Positions 1-9,095 are shown, counted from the first letter of the stretch. The stretch: DNA of 46,421 nucleotides from Lachnospiraceae bacterium UBA3401 (GCA_002358575.1 DEPD01000027.1:16177-62597), one strand, 5' to 3'. The notes: generated from the sequence alone by a model not told the origin. A program made the numbers and translations.

Positions 1-66
1 AGCAGGCATTTTGGCGCTGGCATCATGCAGCAAGTGCATGGTGCGGGTGTGAAAAGTAACGAATAG
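1..66 (+). CDS. C-terminal end of an upstream gene (partial)
   Basis: An open frame enters from the left edge and ends at a TAG at 64-66, leaving 21 residues that end in VKSNE. There is too little to identify a family. It is reported only because it reads through without a stop and is followed by an independent promoter for the next gene. Another frame over the same bases ends at a TGA near base 51, so the choice of frame is a guess. Confidence 0.3.
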   Translation, partial: SRHFGAGIMQQVHGAGVKSNE

Positions 67-99
67 CAACAAAAATTGATAAAGAATTGTTGTTAAAAC

Positions 100-128
100 T
101 TGAAATTGTCTGACAATAGCGTTATAAT
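100..128 (+). promoter_or_regulatory. Sigma-A promoter with palindromic spacer
   Basis: TTGAAA (100-105) and TATAAT (123-128) are separated by exactly 17 bases. The spacer contains a perfect odd palindrome, ATTGTCTGACAAT (105-117), placed where a repressor would block RNA polymerase. It lies 25 bases upstream of the small gene starting at 153. Confidence 0.75.
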
Positions 129-152
129 ATGGAAATAGAGAGGAGGTACCTT

Positions 153-533
153 ATGGGAATATCAGCGATTGCAGGATTTTCAGGATTTGGTAATTATAGG
201 ATTTCATCAATACATGGTAATCCTTACAGTTTGAATGCGATTCAGAAGGTTGGTCAGAACAATGGTCGGTCAGGGAAACCGCTTGTTATAGCATCAGAGG
301 AGAAAAAAGATGACCTGTATGTAAAAGATTATGACACGCTGGATGCGACAAAGAGTACAGCAAGCGGTGATTTTGCTGAAATGCTTGGTATACAGGAGGG
401 TATGCTTTCACAAAAGGAAGAGGTTCAAAAATCGGATTATGCTTCTTATCTGAATGATACTATTGGAATGATGGGAATGCAAAATCGGTTGAGAGATCAT
501 CTAAATGGAGCAGGGTTTACACCATTTTCGTAA
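153..533 (+). CDS. Small protein of unknown function (126 aa)
   Basis: The ATG at 153 is chosen over an earlier one at 129 because a strong AGAGGAGG ribosome binding site (about 138-145) precedes it and the earlier ATG overlaps the promoter -10 box. The product begins MGISAIAGFSGFGNY, has no signal peptide or membrane segment, a charged middle part rich in K, D and E, and a GMMGMQNRL segment near the end. I do not recognise a family; the glycine- and asparagine-rich N-terminus suggests flexible structure. It has its own promoter and terminator, so it is a single-gene transcript. Confidence 0.7.
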   Translation: MGISAIAGFSGFGNYRISSIHGNPYSLNAIQKVGQNNGRSGKPLVIASEEKKDDLYVKDYDTLDATKSTASGDFAEMLGIQEGMLSQKEEVQKSDYASYLNDTIGMMGMQNRLRDHLNGAGFTPFS

Positions 534-540
534 AAAATCT

Positions 541-568
541 AAAAAAACACCTGTTAGGGTGTTTTTTT
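541..568 (+). terminator. Rho-independent terminator
   Basis: AAAAACACC pairs with GGTGTTTTT across a short loop, followed directly by a T run. It sits 8 bases after the stop of the 153-533 gene. Confidence 0.85.
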
Positions 569-654
569 ATTGAAAAATGTAGAAAGATAGTGTATGATTA
601 TTGATGATTGGTAAAATTTGAAAAGCTGAATGGGTAGTCACGGAGGGGAATTGC

Positions 655-1542
655 ATGAAAAGAAATTTGAGTGTTGTTGGCGTTAAAAAAATTGCTGCAT
701 TTTTTCTTGCTATATGTCTGTGTATGGGGCTTGTATTGGAAGGCAGCATGATAGTCGCAGCGGCGGAGGATAACACTCCAATCTATAAGATTATGGTCAA
801 TCGAGCAGCAAACTGTGTGACAGTTTATGCAAAGGATAGCAATGGGGAATTTAGCGTTCCAGTCAAGGCATTTGTGTGCTCTTGCGGCAGAGAAGGCCAT
901 GAGACACCGCTTGGAACATTTAAGACAAGCAATTATTATCAGTGGAGATTGATGGTTGACGGTTCTTATGGACACTATGCAGTTCGTTTTAACCGTGGAA
1001 TTATGTTTCATTCCATACCATATTATACCAAGAATGCAGGGAATATGGAGTGGGAGCAGTTTAATCTGCTGGGGGAAGCGGCATCACTTGGCTGCGTGAG
1101 ACTTGCATGTGCGGATGCGAAGTGGATCTATGATAATTGTAAGCCTGGTACGCAGGTTGTTGTATATGATGATCTTGAGAATCCAGGACCGCTGGGGAAG
1201 CCGACGGAATTAAAGATTGCAGCCGATAATCCAATGAAAAAATGGGACCCAACGGACACTGATCCTAAAAATCCATGGAATCAAGTTAGACCAACATTGT
1301 ATTTGACAGATCAAAGTACAGATGAAGTGCTGCGTCTGCCAGTGGGAGCATCACAGGAGGATATTTACAAGGCGGTTGGTTTGATGAATGCTGCCGGTGA
1401 TATTTATAAATTTGGTCAGTACACCATTCATCTCTCAGGGAGGTATGATCTGAATCAACAGGGAATTTATCATATTTCTGTATGCGGTGTAGGTTTGTTT
1501 GGGGTGCGGACAGAGAAAAATATGATGTTGTGTGTGGGATAA
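655..1542 (+). CDS. Secreted L,D-transpeptidase (YkuD domain)
   Basis: This is a peptidoglycan cross-linking or remodelling enzyme of the L,D-transpeptidase family, acting outside the membrane. Residues 1-37 form a signal peptide (KR-rich start, hydrophobic core, AAA before the likely cleavage site). The YkuD domain spans about residues 43-170, with the conserved histidine in MFHSIP (H119) and the catalytic cysteine in SLGCVRL (C147, R149). The C-terminal part (about 210-295) looks like a small beta-sandwich, possibly Ig-like, perhaps for wall binding. The start at 655 has a GGAGGGG site about 10 bases upstream. It has its own terminator. I am confident of the family but not of the exact substrate. 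Confidence 0.93.
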   Translation: MKRNLSVVGVKKIAAFFLAICLCMGLVLEGSMIVAAAEDNTPIYKIMVNRAANCVTVYAKDSNGEFSVPVKAFVCSCGREGHETPLGTFKTSNYYQWRLMVDGSYGHYAVRFNRGIMFHSIPYYTKNAGNMEWEQFNLLGEAASLGCVRLACADAKWIYDNCKPGTQVVVYDDLENPGPLGKPTELKIAADNPMKKWDPTDTDPKNPWNQVRPTLYLTDQSTDEVLRLPVGASQEDIYKAVGLMNAAGDIYKFGQYTIHLSGRYDLNQQGIYHISVCGVGLFGVRTEKNMMLCVG

Positions 1543-1543
1543 G

Positions 1544-1568
1544 AGGACAGAATCTACTGTCCTTTTTT
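1544..1568 (+). terminator. Rho-independent terminator
   Basis: AGGACAG (1544-1550) pairs with CTGTCCT, followed by a T run. The dispersed repeat (copy A) starts immediately after the T run. Confidence 0.85.
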
Positions 1569-1653
1569 ATGCGCACGCCGACGCAGAGGAAAATATGCCA
1601 TTGCATAGCACGTCGGCGGCGCGGCGGGTAGGGAAAACTTTCTCTACTCAATG
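1568..1653. repeat. Dispersed two-hairpin repeat, copy A
   Basis: The left hairpin pairs GCCGACG with CGTCGGC across the AGAGGAAAATATGCC segment. The right hairpin pairs GTAGGGAAA with TTTCTCTAC and ends in ACTCAATG. Related copies lie at 2919, 7499, 24234 and 36373. This copy sits between two convergent genes. Confidence 0.8.
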
Positions 1654-1661
1654 AAACCATT

Positions 1662-2687
1662 TTATTTTGCCTGTTCTGCAAAAGTACAAGTTACCAAGTC
1701 TTTGTATGGAACATATGTCTCAAGTTCGCCTGCTTCCATCAAAATATTTTGTAATAAGGTAAAGCTTTCCTCTGTGAAAATGAGGTCTTTTTTCCAAGTA
1801 TCTTGTGTCTGATAGCGCGTTACAATAGTAGTGATTGTATTGAGTTCTGTCTCTGGAAATTGCGGTTTGATAACGGATGCTATTTCATCTGCGGAATGAC
1901 TTGCAACATAATCCATTCCTTTTTGGAGTGCTTTGGTGAAGGAGAGCAAAACATTAGGATTTTCCTCAATATAGCTTTTTCTGGCACTGAATGCTGTGTA
2001 GGGAACATAGCCAGAGTCAACGCCAAGAGAAGCGACAATACAGCCTTTTTGTTGTATTTCTAAAGAGGTGGCGTGCGGTTCAAATTCAACAGTGAAATCG
2101 GCATATCCAGCATCGCCTTCCTTTGCGCCTGCAAAAGCAGCAGCGGTGGAACCAAAATCAATACTTGTGTCAATGGTAAGGTCTGTTTCTGGGTCAATCT
2201 GATTCATTTTGAGAATGTACTCAAAAACCATCTGTGGCATACCGCCTTTGCGCCCGCCAAGAACATAAGTTCCTTTCAGCATATTCCAATTGAAATTGTC
2301 GATGGGAGTGCGGCTCACAAGGAAATTGCCAGCACGCTGAGTAAGCTGGGCAAAATTTACCGCATAATCCTGTGCACCTTGCAGATAAGTATAGATGGAA
2401 GCCTCGCTACCCATAAAACCAATATCCGCCTCACCGGTGAGCAGTGCTGTCATAGTTTTGTCTGCGCCATATCCAGTGACCAGCTCAAGCTCGATACCTT
2501 CTGCCGCAAAATATCCTTCCTCGATAGCAACGTACATGGGGGCGTAGAAAATAGAGTGTGCAACTTCATTTAAGATTACTTTTTTTGCCTGTCCAGCGGT
2601 CTCTGTTTTCTGGCTGCATCCACTAACCAGTATGGAGATAATCAAAACGATTGTCAAAAGTATTGAGAGCGATTTGTGCTTTTCCAT
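1662..2687 (-). CDS. ABC transporter substrate-binding lipoprotein, NitT/TauT type
   Basis: This is an extracytoplasmic solute-binding lipoprotein of the NMT1/SsuA-like group, which binds nitrate, taurine, alkanesulfonates, pyrimidine precursors or similar ligands. Residues 1-24 are a lipoprotein signal ending in the lipobox LVSGC (C24). The mature part begins with the typical AHSIFYAPMYVAIEEGYF segment, followed by the ALLTGEADIGFMGSEA motif near residue 90, as in this fold. Length (341 aa) is normal. No permease or ATPase gene adjoins it here, so it is either an orphan or its partners lie elsewhere; the ligand cannot be told. It is convergent with the transpeptidase gene, with repeat copy A between them. 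Confidence 0.88.
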   Translation of the reverse strand: MEKHKSLSILLTIVLIISILVSGCSQKTETAGQAKKVILNEVAHSIFYAPMYVAIEEGYFAAEGIELELVTGYGADKTMTALLTGEADIGFMGSEASIYTYLQGAQDYAVNFAQLTQRAGNFLVSRTPIDNFNWNMLKGTYVLGGRKGGMPQMVFEYILKMNQIDPETDLTIDTSIDFGSTAAAFAGAKEGDAGYADFTVEFEPHATSLEIQQKGCIVASLGVDSGYVPYTAFSARKSYIEENPNVLLSFTKALQKGMDYVASHSADEIASVIKPQFPETELNTITTIVTRYQTQDTWKKDLIFTEESFTLLQNILMEAGELETYVPYKDLVTCTFAEQAK

Positions 2688-2918
2688 AAAAATCCTCTAA
2701 AATTGTTTTCATTATCATATGCGGAAAAGTAGTTAAAGGTGATTACAGAAAACCATTGAAACAAGGAGAGTTCAATGATATAATTTCCATATTACTTTAT
2801 TTTTATTTTCGTGAGCATGAAATCAAGTAGCTGTGAAGCAGATATTTGGCAAATACCGTGAGGGTGTACTAGTAACTTGCTGTGCTGCAAATTTCATGTT
2901 ATGTGGGGTATTAATTGC

Positions 2919-3002
2919 ATATGCCGATGCAAAAGAGATAGTATTTCATGGTGTGTCGGCGGTGTATGAGTTGGGAAAGAGAAAGTTTTCTTACTTGATT
3001 GA
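2919..3002. repeat. Dispersed two-hairpin repeat, copy B (diverged)
   Basis: It shares the layout of copy A. GCCGATGC pairs with GTGTCGGC using G-T wobbles, and the right arm carries TTGGGAAAG and TTTTCTTACTTGATTG. It is the most diverged copy and ends 30 bases before the PcrA start codon. Confidence 0.6.
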
Positions 3003-3031
3003 AAGGGTTTTATCAGGGGAGGATTAAGAAA

Positions 3032-5617
3032 ATGGGACTTTATGATACGCTAAATGAACAACAGAAAAAGGGAGTTTTTACCACAGAAGGTCCTGTGTTA
3101 ATCCTTGCAGGTGCAGGCAGTGGAAAGACAAATGTACTCACAAAACGGATTGCATATCTGATTGAAAATGTGGGAGTGAATCCTTGGAATATTTTGGCGA
3201 TTACATTTACAAACAAGGCAGCGGGCGAGATGCGGGACAGAGTGAATGAGATTGTGGGCTACGGGGCGGAGAGCATCTGGGTATCGACATTCCATTCCAC
3301 TTGTGTGCGAATCCTTAGAAGGCATATAAACAGCTTAGGATTTGACAATAGTTTTACGATTTATGATACGGATGATGCGAAGAGCGTTATGAAAGATGTG
3401 TGTAAAAAGCTGAATATTGACACAAAAATGCTTAAGGAAAAGACAATTTTAGGCGCCATTTCGAACGCGAAGGATAATCTGATATCGACCACAGAATATG
3501 AAATGTCAACTGCGGGAGATTATTTCAAGAAAAGGATATCAGCGGCGTATACAGAATATCAGCTTGCCTTGAAAAGGAATAACGCCTTGGATTTTGATGA
3601 TTTGATTGGAAAGACTGTGGAACTTTTTAAGAGTTGCCCAGATATTCTTGAAAACTATCAAAATCGATTTCAGTATATTATGGTTGATGAGTACCAAGAT
3701 ACAAATACAGCGCAGTTTGAGCTGATACGGCTTTTGGCACAGCGCGATAGAAATTTGTGTGTTGTGGGAGATGACGACCAGTCTATCTATAAATTTCGGG
3801 GAGCCAATATAAAAAATATTCTTGATTTTGAAAAAATCTATCCAGACGCGACGGTGATTAAACTGGAACAGAATTATCGTTCCACTGAGAATATCTTAAA
3901 CGCTGCAAATGCGGTGATAGCAAATAATATTAGAAGAAAATCCAAAGCACTTTGGACGGAGAAAGATGTCGGGAATCGCGTACATTTTAGAGCTTTTGAC
4001 AATGCTTTTGAGGAAGCAGAATACATAGCAGGTGATATTAAACGCAAAAAGAGAGAACTTGTGAGCGATTATAGGGACTGTGCAGTCCTTTATCGAACGA
4101 ATGCACAGTCACGTCTTCTGGAAGAGAGTTTTATTGCGCTTAATATTCCATACAATGTGGTAGGTGGTGTAAATTTCTATGCGCGAAAAGAAATTAAGGA
4201 TATTCTGGCTTATTTAAAGACGATTGATAATGGAAAAGATGATTTGTCAGTAAAGCGTATTATCAATGTGCCAAGGCGCGGCATTGGTGCGGCGAGTATC
4301 ACAAAAGTGCAGGAGTATGCAGACCAGAATGAACTAAGTTTTTTTGAAGCGCTGCTTCAAGTGGATGAGATACCAGGATTGGGAAAAAATAAAGCTGCGG
4401 ACAAACTTCGCGATTTTGTAACAATGATTCGTATGTTTCGGACAAAAATGCAGTTTGGTTCTTTGGAAGATTTAATAACTGATGTTATAGAAACGACAGG
4501 ATATGTGCGGGAACTAGAGGAGTCTGATGAAGAGGATGCAAGGGACAGAATTGACAACATTGATGAATTAATTACAAAATTGGTAAGTTTTGAGATGGAG
4601 CGGGAAAATCTAGGAGAAGAAGTAACACTATCTGCTTTTCTTGAAGAAGTGGCGCTTGTGGCGGATATTGATTCGGTGGCGAAAGATGACAATCGAGTGT
4701 TGCTGATGACATTACACAGTGCAAAAGGACTTGAGTTTTCCAGCGTATATTTATCAGGACTGGAAGATGGGATCTTTCCAAGCTATATGACAATTACTTC
4801 TGATGATCCTGAGGATATAGAGGAGGAGCGGCGTCTTGCTTATGTAGGGATTACGCGGGCGAAGGAAGATTTAACGATTACTTATGCAAAAGCCCGTATG
4901 ATTAAAGGAGAGACACAATACAATGCAATCAGTCGTTTTGTGAGGGAGATACCAGATAAATTCCTTGATACTAGGATTTCTGGTATTAGCCGATGGGACA
5001 TACAAGATTACTATGACAAAAATTCATATAATGAAAACTTTTATTCCTCAGGTGGAGGAAAAGGAGGAGCAAAGCGATTTACAGAGCATGAGACATTGAG
5101 TGATACAGTGTTTGACAAACCGCGCAATAATTGGGAGGCGGCAGAACAAGTATTAAATCCTTCACGGCAGCAAGCGAGTATAGTTAAGTCTACTGTGACC
5201 CAGACAGGTGCGCCACAACAGAACACAACGAGAGAGTCAGCCGCGAAGTTATCAACAGGTCAAACTACAACAAAATCAATTGGACAACACAATGTTACGT
5301 CGCCTATTGCAAAAAAGGATTTGCCGCAAATATTGGCTTCCCGTCCAAAAGCCGTTGTGAAAAAGAAGGAAACTCCTGCGGCAAACAAGCCATATATTGT
5401 AAAATCGCTGGAAGGTCTTACAAAAGGGGCACCTACGCTGGAAGCCGACAGTCTGGGCTATGAGACAGGGGATCGGGTAAGTCATATAAAATATGGCGAT
5501 GGCACTGTCCTAAATATTGTGCAGGATACCAGAGATTTTAAGGTAACTGTGAATTTTGATGAATATGGCAATAAAATTATGTATGCGGCGTTTGCAAAGT
5601 TACAGAAAATAAAATAG
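3032..5617 (+). CDS. pcrA: ATP-dependent DNA helicase PcrA (UvrD family)
   Basis: This superfamily 1A 3'-5' DNA helicase is used in repair and in rolling-circle replication of plasmids and phages. Visible motifs are LNEQQKKGV (Q motif), the Walker A GAGSGKT, TFTNKAAGEMRDR (Ia), VDEYQDTN (II), GDDDQSIYKFRGA (III), LEQNYRST (IV), LMTLHSAKGLEF (V) and AYVGITRAKEDL (VI). The C-terminal part holds a low-complexity linker and a Tudor-like domain starting GDRVSHIKYGDG, as in firmicute PcrA. The ATG at 3032 follows GGGGAGG; a TTG at 2999 would overlap the repeat and is rejected. Length (861 aa) is slightly long because of the linker. The presence of host PcrA fits the HUH replication protein in the prophage. 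Confidence 0.96.
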   Translation: MGLYDTLNEQQKKGVFTTEGPVLILAGAGSGKTNVLTKRIAYLIENVGVNPWNILAITFTNKAAGEMRDRVNEIVGYGAESIWVSTFHSTCVRILRRHINSLGFDNSFTIYDTDDAKSVMKDVCKKLNIDTKMLKEKTILGAISNAKDNLISTTEYEMSTAGDYFKKRISAAYTEYQLALKRNNALDFDDLIGKTVELFKSCPDILENYQNRFQYIMVDEYQDTNTAQFELIRLLAQRDRNLCVVGDDDQSIYKFRGANIKNILDFEKIYPDATVIKLEQNYRSTENILNAANAVIANNIRRKSKALWTEKDVGNRVHFRAFDNAFEEAEYIAGDIKRKKRELVSDYRDCAVLYRTNAQSRLLEESFIALNIPYNVVGGVNFYARKEIKDILAYLKTIDNGKDDLSVKRIINVPRRGIGAASITKVQEYADQNELSFFEALLQVDEIPGLGKNKAADKLRDFVTMIRMFRTKMQFGSLEDLITDVIETTGYVRELEESDEEDARDRIDNIDELITKLVSFEMERENLGEEVTLSAFLEEVALVADIDSVAKDDNRVLLMTLHSAKGLEFSSVYLSGLEDGIFPSYMTITSDDPEDIEEERRLAYVGITRAKEDLTITYAKARMIKGETQYNAISRFVREIPDKFLDTRISGISRWDIQDYYDKNSYNENFYSSGGGKGGAKRFTEHETLSDTVFDKPRNNWEAAEQVLNPSRQQASIVKSTVTQTGAPQQNTTRESAAKLSTGQTTTKSIGQHNVTSPIAKKDLPQILASRPKAVVKKKETPAANKPYIVKSLEGLTKGAPTLEADSLGYETGDRVSHIKYGDGTVLNIVQDTRDFKVTVNFDEYGNKIMYAAFAKLQKIK

Positions 5618-5640
5618 CATTTTGCCTTTTAGAAAAAAAT

Positions 5641-6022
5641 GAGTATGAACAAATTACCCTACATGACAGTTTTCTGTTTGGACTTACGGATAGAGAAAAA
5701 AGGTTTTTGAGAAATCATGGGCAAAAATATTTGCTGATGAAATTTTTCCAGTTATAGATGAAAAACGCTTTTCCGTTCTCTATAGCGAAAATGAAGCCTC
5801 CAGACCAAATACTCCGAAAAGTTGCAACTATACAAAAAGAATAAAGTATTGTAAAGTGTCTTCCGCCTGGAACAGTGCTGGGATTGTCCCTATAAAGACC
5901 AGTGCAGCCCAACGATAAAAAAGACGGTTGTTACTTTCATCACATCACAGAATGTATCAAACAGGGCGAAAGCCCAGCGGTTTATGCGGACAGATCAATT
6001 CATTTGTTACGCAAAAATCTGA
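5641..6022 (+). pseudogene. IS1182-type transposase relic
   Basis: Pieces of an IS1182-family (DDE) transposase can be read only by changing frame. LHDSFLFGLTDREKRFLRN (from about 5662) shifts to SWAKIFADEIFPVIDEKRFS (about 5718-5780), then much is missing, then CWDCPYKDQCSP (about 5880) and SNRAKAQRFMRTDQF up to a TGA at 6020. The order matches the N-terminal domain and the cysteine-rich middle of the family, with a large internal deletion and no catalytic C-terminus. I found no terminal inverted repeats. The element is dead. The identification is from memory of the family and not from a search. Confidence 0.7.
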
Positions 6023-6152
6023 AATTTTCAAGGTACTAAATCAATAGAGACATTATTAATTTCTACTTTTGACACCAGCATCATGTTATACAATGACACT
6101 GTACTAACTGGGGAGAGCCTGTGACCTCCATATCAGATGTGGGGGCGCAGTA

Positions 6153-7019
6153 ATGTATAAGCGGTATGCAGGACAACGAAAGAAGACGAAATTGGAGAGA
6201 ATATCACAATTGTCACAGGAAAAACCACACATGGCATTTATGTCAATCAGACATCTTATTAACAGGAAGCTGTTAAAAGACTATCGTAAAAAATGAACGA
6301 TTCCAATATTAAAGGATTTTTCAACAATATAGATCATAAAGGGACAGGGAGGTTCATAAAAACACGCATAAAAGTCCCCCCAAGGATAGAGTGAACTAAT
6401 CGTATATGCAGAAGATTTTGTGATGTGCTTTCAATACAGGCAGGAAACAGAAGAGTTCTATGAACATCTGAAACGTAGAATGGAGCACTTTGGAATGATC
6501 TTGGAAGAAAACAAGAGCAGTCTCATAGAATTTGGGAGATATGCACAGGAAAGGTATGAAAAGAAAGGGAGAAAACTTGGAACATTCCTATTCTTAAAGT
6601 TTACCCACTACTGTTTCCATGGAAGGAATGATAAATTTCGAGCGAGAAAGAAAACCAGCAAGAAGAAGTTTGCAAAGAAATACAGGGAGGTTTCCTGCTT
6701 AATACAGCAAATGAGAAAAGTTCCCATAAAAGAGATAATAAAGAGATTGAACCAGATGTTTGTTGGGTATTATTATTACGGAGTAGTAGATAACTACCAG
6801 AGTATGAGCAATTTTCGATATCGGACAATGAAAAGCCTGTATAAATGGCTGAATGGAAAAAGTCAAAAGAAGAGCTATAACTGGAAGGGATTTAGTGTGT
6901 ATGTGTGTCAGATATTGAATAATAAGTTTTGTAAAGAGCCTCGTGCGGGAAAGCCACACGCTGGGTTTTGTGAGGGTCATATCCTGCAAGAGATATGTCT
7001 ATTCGACCACAGTAGTTAA
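6153..7019 (+). pseudogene. Group II intron reverse transcriptase/maturase relic
   Basis: The N-terminal part (ATG at 6153) reads YAGQRKKTKLERISQLSQE, as in bacterial intron-encoded proteins, and stops after about 46 codons. A short NIKGFFNNIDH segment (the first catalytic region of the reverse transcriptase) follows out of frame. The active-site YADDFV motif appears near 6400, and from 6420 an open frame carries the thumb and maturase part (GMILEENKSSLIEFGRYAQ, FLKFTHYC). Most of the reverse transcriptase fingers and palm is deleted. The reading frame runs on into domain V-like sequence at 6936, which a functional intron protein would not do. Confidence 0.8.
6936..7010 (+). ncRNA. Degenerate group II intron domains V and VI
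   Basis: The 34 bases from 6936 match the domain V pattern: GAGCC at the start, a CGTGCG stem, a GGAAA tetraloop region, a CACG return arm and a GGTTTT end. Domain VI-like pairing (GGTCATATC with GATATG, then GACC) follows. This marks the 3' end of the intron near 7008. The pairing is imperfect, which fits a dead element. Confidence 0.55.
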
Positions 7020-7130
7020 AAAATCGAACAAATTCTATGAAAATGGTAGTAAAATTTATAAAATAATGTTATGATATATATAACAGAGCTTTGCTGCGTG
7101 CGAAGTAAAAACAGAAAGGAGCTTTTGGCA

Positions 7131-7454
7131 ATGAAAAAATTAGATGAATTGGTAGATTATCTGCAGGATAAAAATTTGGTGAGCAACGACATCATAAGTA
7201 AATACTGCGCAAGGTGTGATCTCAAGAAAGAAAATGAGAAGAAAGGAAACACCGTGTTGTGGGTGCTTGCCATTATCGGTGCGGTAGCAGCAGTGGCGGC
7301 CATTGCATATGCAGTATATCGCTATATGACGCCGGATTATCTTGACGATTTCGATGATGAATTTGATGATGATTTTGAGGATGACTTCTTTGATGACGAG
7401 GAAGACGAGGAGCAGGAACCTGCAAAGGAAAATGAGTACACAACTGTAAAATAG
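7131..7454 (+). CDS. Membrane-anchored protein with very acidic C-terminus (107 aa)
   Basis: The ATG at 7131 follows AGAAAGGAGC; an in-frame ATG at 7071 lacks such a site. Residues 1-38 are a short helical cytoplasmic part with two cysteines (CARC). One membrane helix follows (about 44-65, VLWVLAIIGAVAAVAAIAYAV), then a tail of mostly aspartate and glutamate (about 70-100). It resembles small single-pass proteins of Lachnospiraceae, for which I know no function. It stands alone between the intron relic and a terminator. A role at the cell envelope is only an inference from the topology. Confidence 0.75.
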   Translation: MKKLDELVDYLQDKNLVSNDIISKYCARCDLKKENEKKGNTVLWVLAIIGAVAAVAAIAYAVYRYMTPDYLDDFDDEFDDDFEDDFFDDEEDEEQEPAKENEYTTVK

Positions 7455-7467
7455 TGTCGTAAAGAAT

Positions 7468-7499
7468 AGGGTGCTGGCGATACAGCACCCTATAAAGTT
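7468..7499 (+). terminator. Rho-independent terminator
   Basis: TAGGGTGCTG pairs perfectly with CAGCACCCTA across GCGATA, followed by TAAAGTTTT. Repeat copy C begins at its end. Confidence 0.8.
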
Positions 7500-7588
7500 T
7501 TATGCGCACGCCGATGCAGAGGAAATATGCCATTACATGGCGCATCAGTGTGATGAATAGGGGAAAATAAATCTTTCCTACTCGATTG
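7499..7588. repeat. Dispersed two-hairpin repeat, copy C
   Basis: It is very close to copy A in the left half (TATGCGCACGCCGATGCAGA, then GGAAATATGCC). The returning arm is GCATCAGT, pairing with GCCGATGC with one mismatch. The right half has AGGGGAAAA, TTTCCTACTCGATTG. It ends 39 bases before the methyltransferase start. Confidence 0.8.
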
Positions 7589-7626
7589 TATATAGAATAA
7601 TGAGCTGAAACAGAATGGAGGATTGC

Positions 7627-9045
7627 ATGAAGAAAGGGCAAATCTGCGAAGGATACGTACAGAGTGTTGATTTTCCCAATAAGGGAGTTATTTTTTGTGA
7701 AGATGAAACAGTTATTGTGAAAAATGTATTGCCAGGTCAGAAGATTTCCTTTATTGTCAGCAAAAAACGGAAAAGAAAAGCGGAGGGAAGACTGTTGGAG
7801 GTGATGGAAAGAGCACCTTATGAACTGACGGAATTTTGTCCGCATTTTGGAGAGTGCGGAGGATGCAATTACCAGAGTGTTCCATACGAAAAACAGCTTG
7901 AGATAAAAGAAAACCAGGTGAAAAGCCTTCTAAAACCTGATTTTGAAAAACAGATGTTATTAGAAGGAATACAAGTGAATGTTGACCAATATCTAAATCA
8001 AATTTTTGAGGGAATCAAGGCGAGTCCGATTCAATATCAATATAGAAATAAGATGGAATTTTCCTTTGGCGATGAGTACAAAGAAGGACCACTTGCATTA
8101 GGAATGCATAAGCGTGGGAGTTTCTATGATGTTGTTTCTGTGCGAGATTGCCAAATTATAGATGAGGACTACAGAGCGGTGCTTGCTTGTGTGTTGGATT
8201 ATTTTGCACAAAAAAACAGTAGTTATTTTCATAGGATTCGCCATGAGGGATATCTAAGGCATTTGCTTGTTAGAAAAGCACAGAAAACAGGGGAAATATT
8301 GATTGTATTGGTGACAACTACACAGGAGACACAAGATTTCAAACCATTCGTGGCACAATTGTTGGCGCTGCCTTTAAAAGGAAAAATAACAGGCGTGCTT
8401 CACACAAAAAATGATTCTTTGGCAGATGTTGTACAGAGCGATGAGACTGTTATCTTATATGGACAAGATTACTTTTTCGAAAAATTGTTGGGATTGCGAT
8501 TTAAAATTTCTGCATTTTCTTTTTTTCAAACAAATACGCTGGGAGCAGAAGTTTTGTATAAGATAGTGAGAGATTTTCTGGGGGATATATCCGATGAAGG
8601 AAAATGTGATAAAACAGTATTTGATTTGTATTGTGGGACAGGAACTATTGCCCAACTCTTAGCTCCTGTGGCAAAGAAAGTTGTTGGAGTGGAGATTGTG
8701 GATGAAGCAGTTCGTGCGGCGAGACAGAATGCAGAGATGAATGGGCTTCATAATTGCGAGTTTATTGTGGGAGATGTACTGAAAGTGCTTGATGAGATTG
8801 ATGAGGAGCCCGATTATATTGTGCTAGACCCTCCACGCGATGGGATTCATCCGAGAGCACTTCGGAAAATTATTGAGTATCAGGTGAAGCGGATTGTGTA
8901 CATAAGCTGTAAACCTACAAGTCTTGCAAGGGATTTGGAGGTGCTGCTCGATAGTGGATATAGGGTGGAGAGAGCTATGGCAGTGGATCAGTTTCCAGGG
9001 ACAGTTCATGTGGAGACTATTGTGAGGTTATCCTTGAAAAAATAA
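7627..9045 (+). CDS. 23S rRNA (uracil-C5)-methyltransferase, RlmD/TrmA family
   Basis: This SAM-dependent RNA m5U methyltransferase has an N-terminal TRAM domain (about residues 3-60) and a [4Fe-4S] site with CPHFGECGGC (C71, C77, C80). The Rossmann domain carries FDLYCGTGTIAQLLA, the VLDPPRDG motif and the catalytic cysteine in YISCKPTSLARDL. The ATG at 7627 is preferred over 7615 because TGGAGG lies 6 bases upstream. At 472 aa the length is normal. Firmicutes usually carry two or three paralogues (RlmCD, TrmA-like), so the exact uracil modified cannot be assigned. The prophage begins about 100 bases downstream. Confidence 0.92.
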   Translation: MKKGQICEGYVQSVDFPNKGVIFCEDETVIVKNVLPGQKISFIVSKKRKRKAEGRLLEVMERAPYELTEFCPHFGECGGCNYQSVPYEKQLEIKENQVKSLLKPDFEKQMLLEGIQVNVDQYLNQIFEGIKASPIQYQYRNKMEFSFGDEYKEGPLALGMHKRGSFYDVVSVRDCQIIDEDYRAVLACVLDYFAQKNSSYFHRIRHEGYLRHLLVRKAQKTGEILIVLVTTTQETQDFKPFVAQLLALPLKGKITGVLHTKNDSLADVVQSDETVILYGQDYFFEKLLGLRFKISAFSFFQTNTLGAEVLYKIVRDFLGDISDEGKCDKTVFDLYCGTGTIAQLLAPVAKKVVGVEIVDEAVRAARQNAEMNGLHNCEFIVGDVLKVLDEIDEEPDYIVLDPPRDGIHPRALRKIIEYQVKRIVYISCKPTSLARDLEVLLDSGYRVERAMAVDQFPGTVHVETIVRLSLKK

Positions 9046-9095
9046 GCATTTATAGGTTATATGCAGATGAATAAAGTTTAATTTGCCTACGCGGT

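Noticed and set aside
598..1011. Long open frame antisense to the L,D-transpeptidase gene
   Set aside because: The plus-strand gene has clear domains, a signal peptide and a catalytic motif; the antisense frame has none.
2833..3027. A 64-codon open frame just before pcrA
   Set aside because: It runs through repeat copy B, has no ribosome site, and similar short frames arise in other copies of the repeat only by chance of shared sequence.
7273..7845. A 190-codon minus-strand frame across the acidic protein gene and methyltransferase start
   Set aside because: It is the mirror of an Asp/Glu-rich coding region and crosses a terminator and a repeat.
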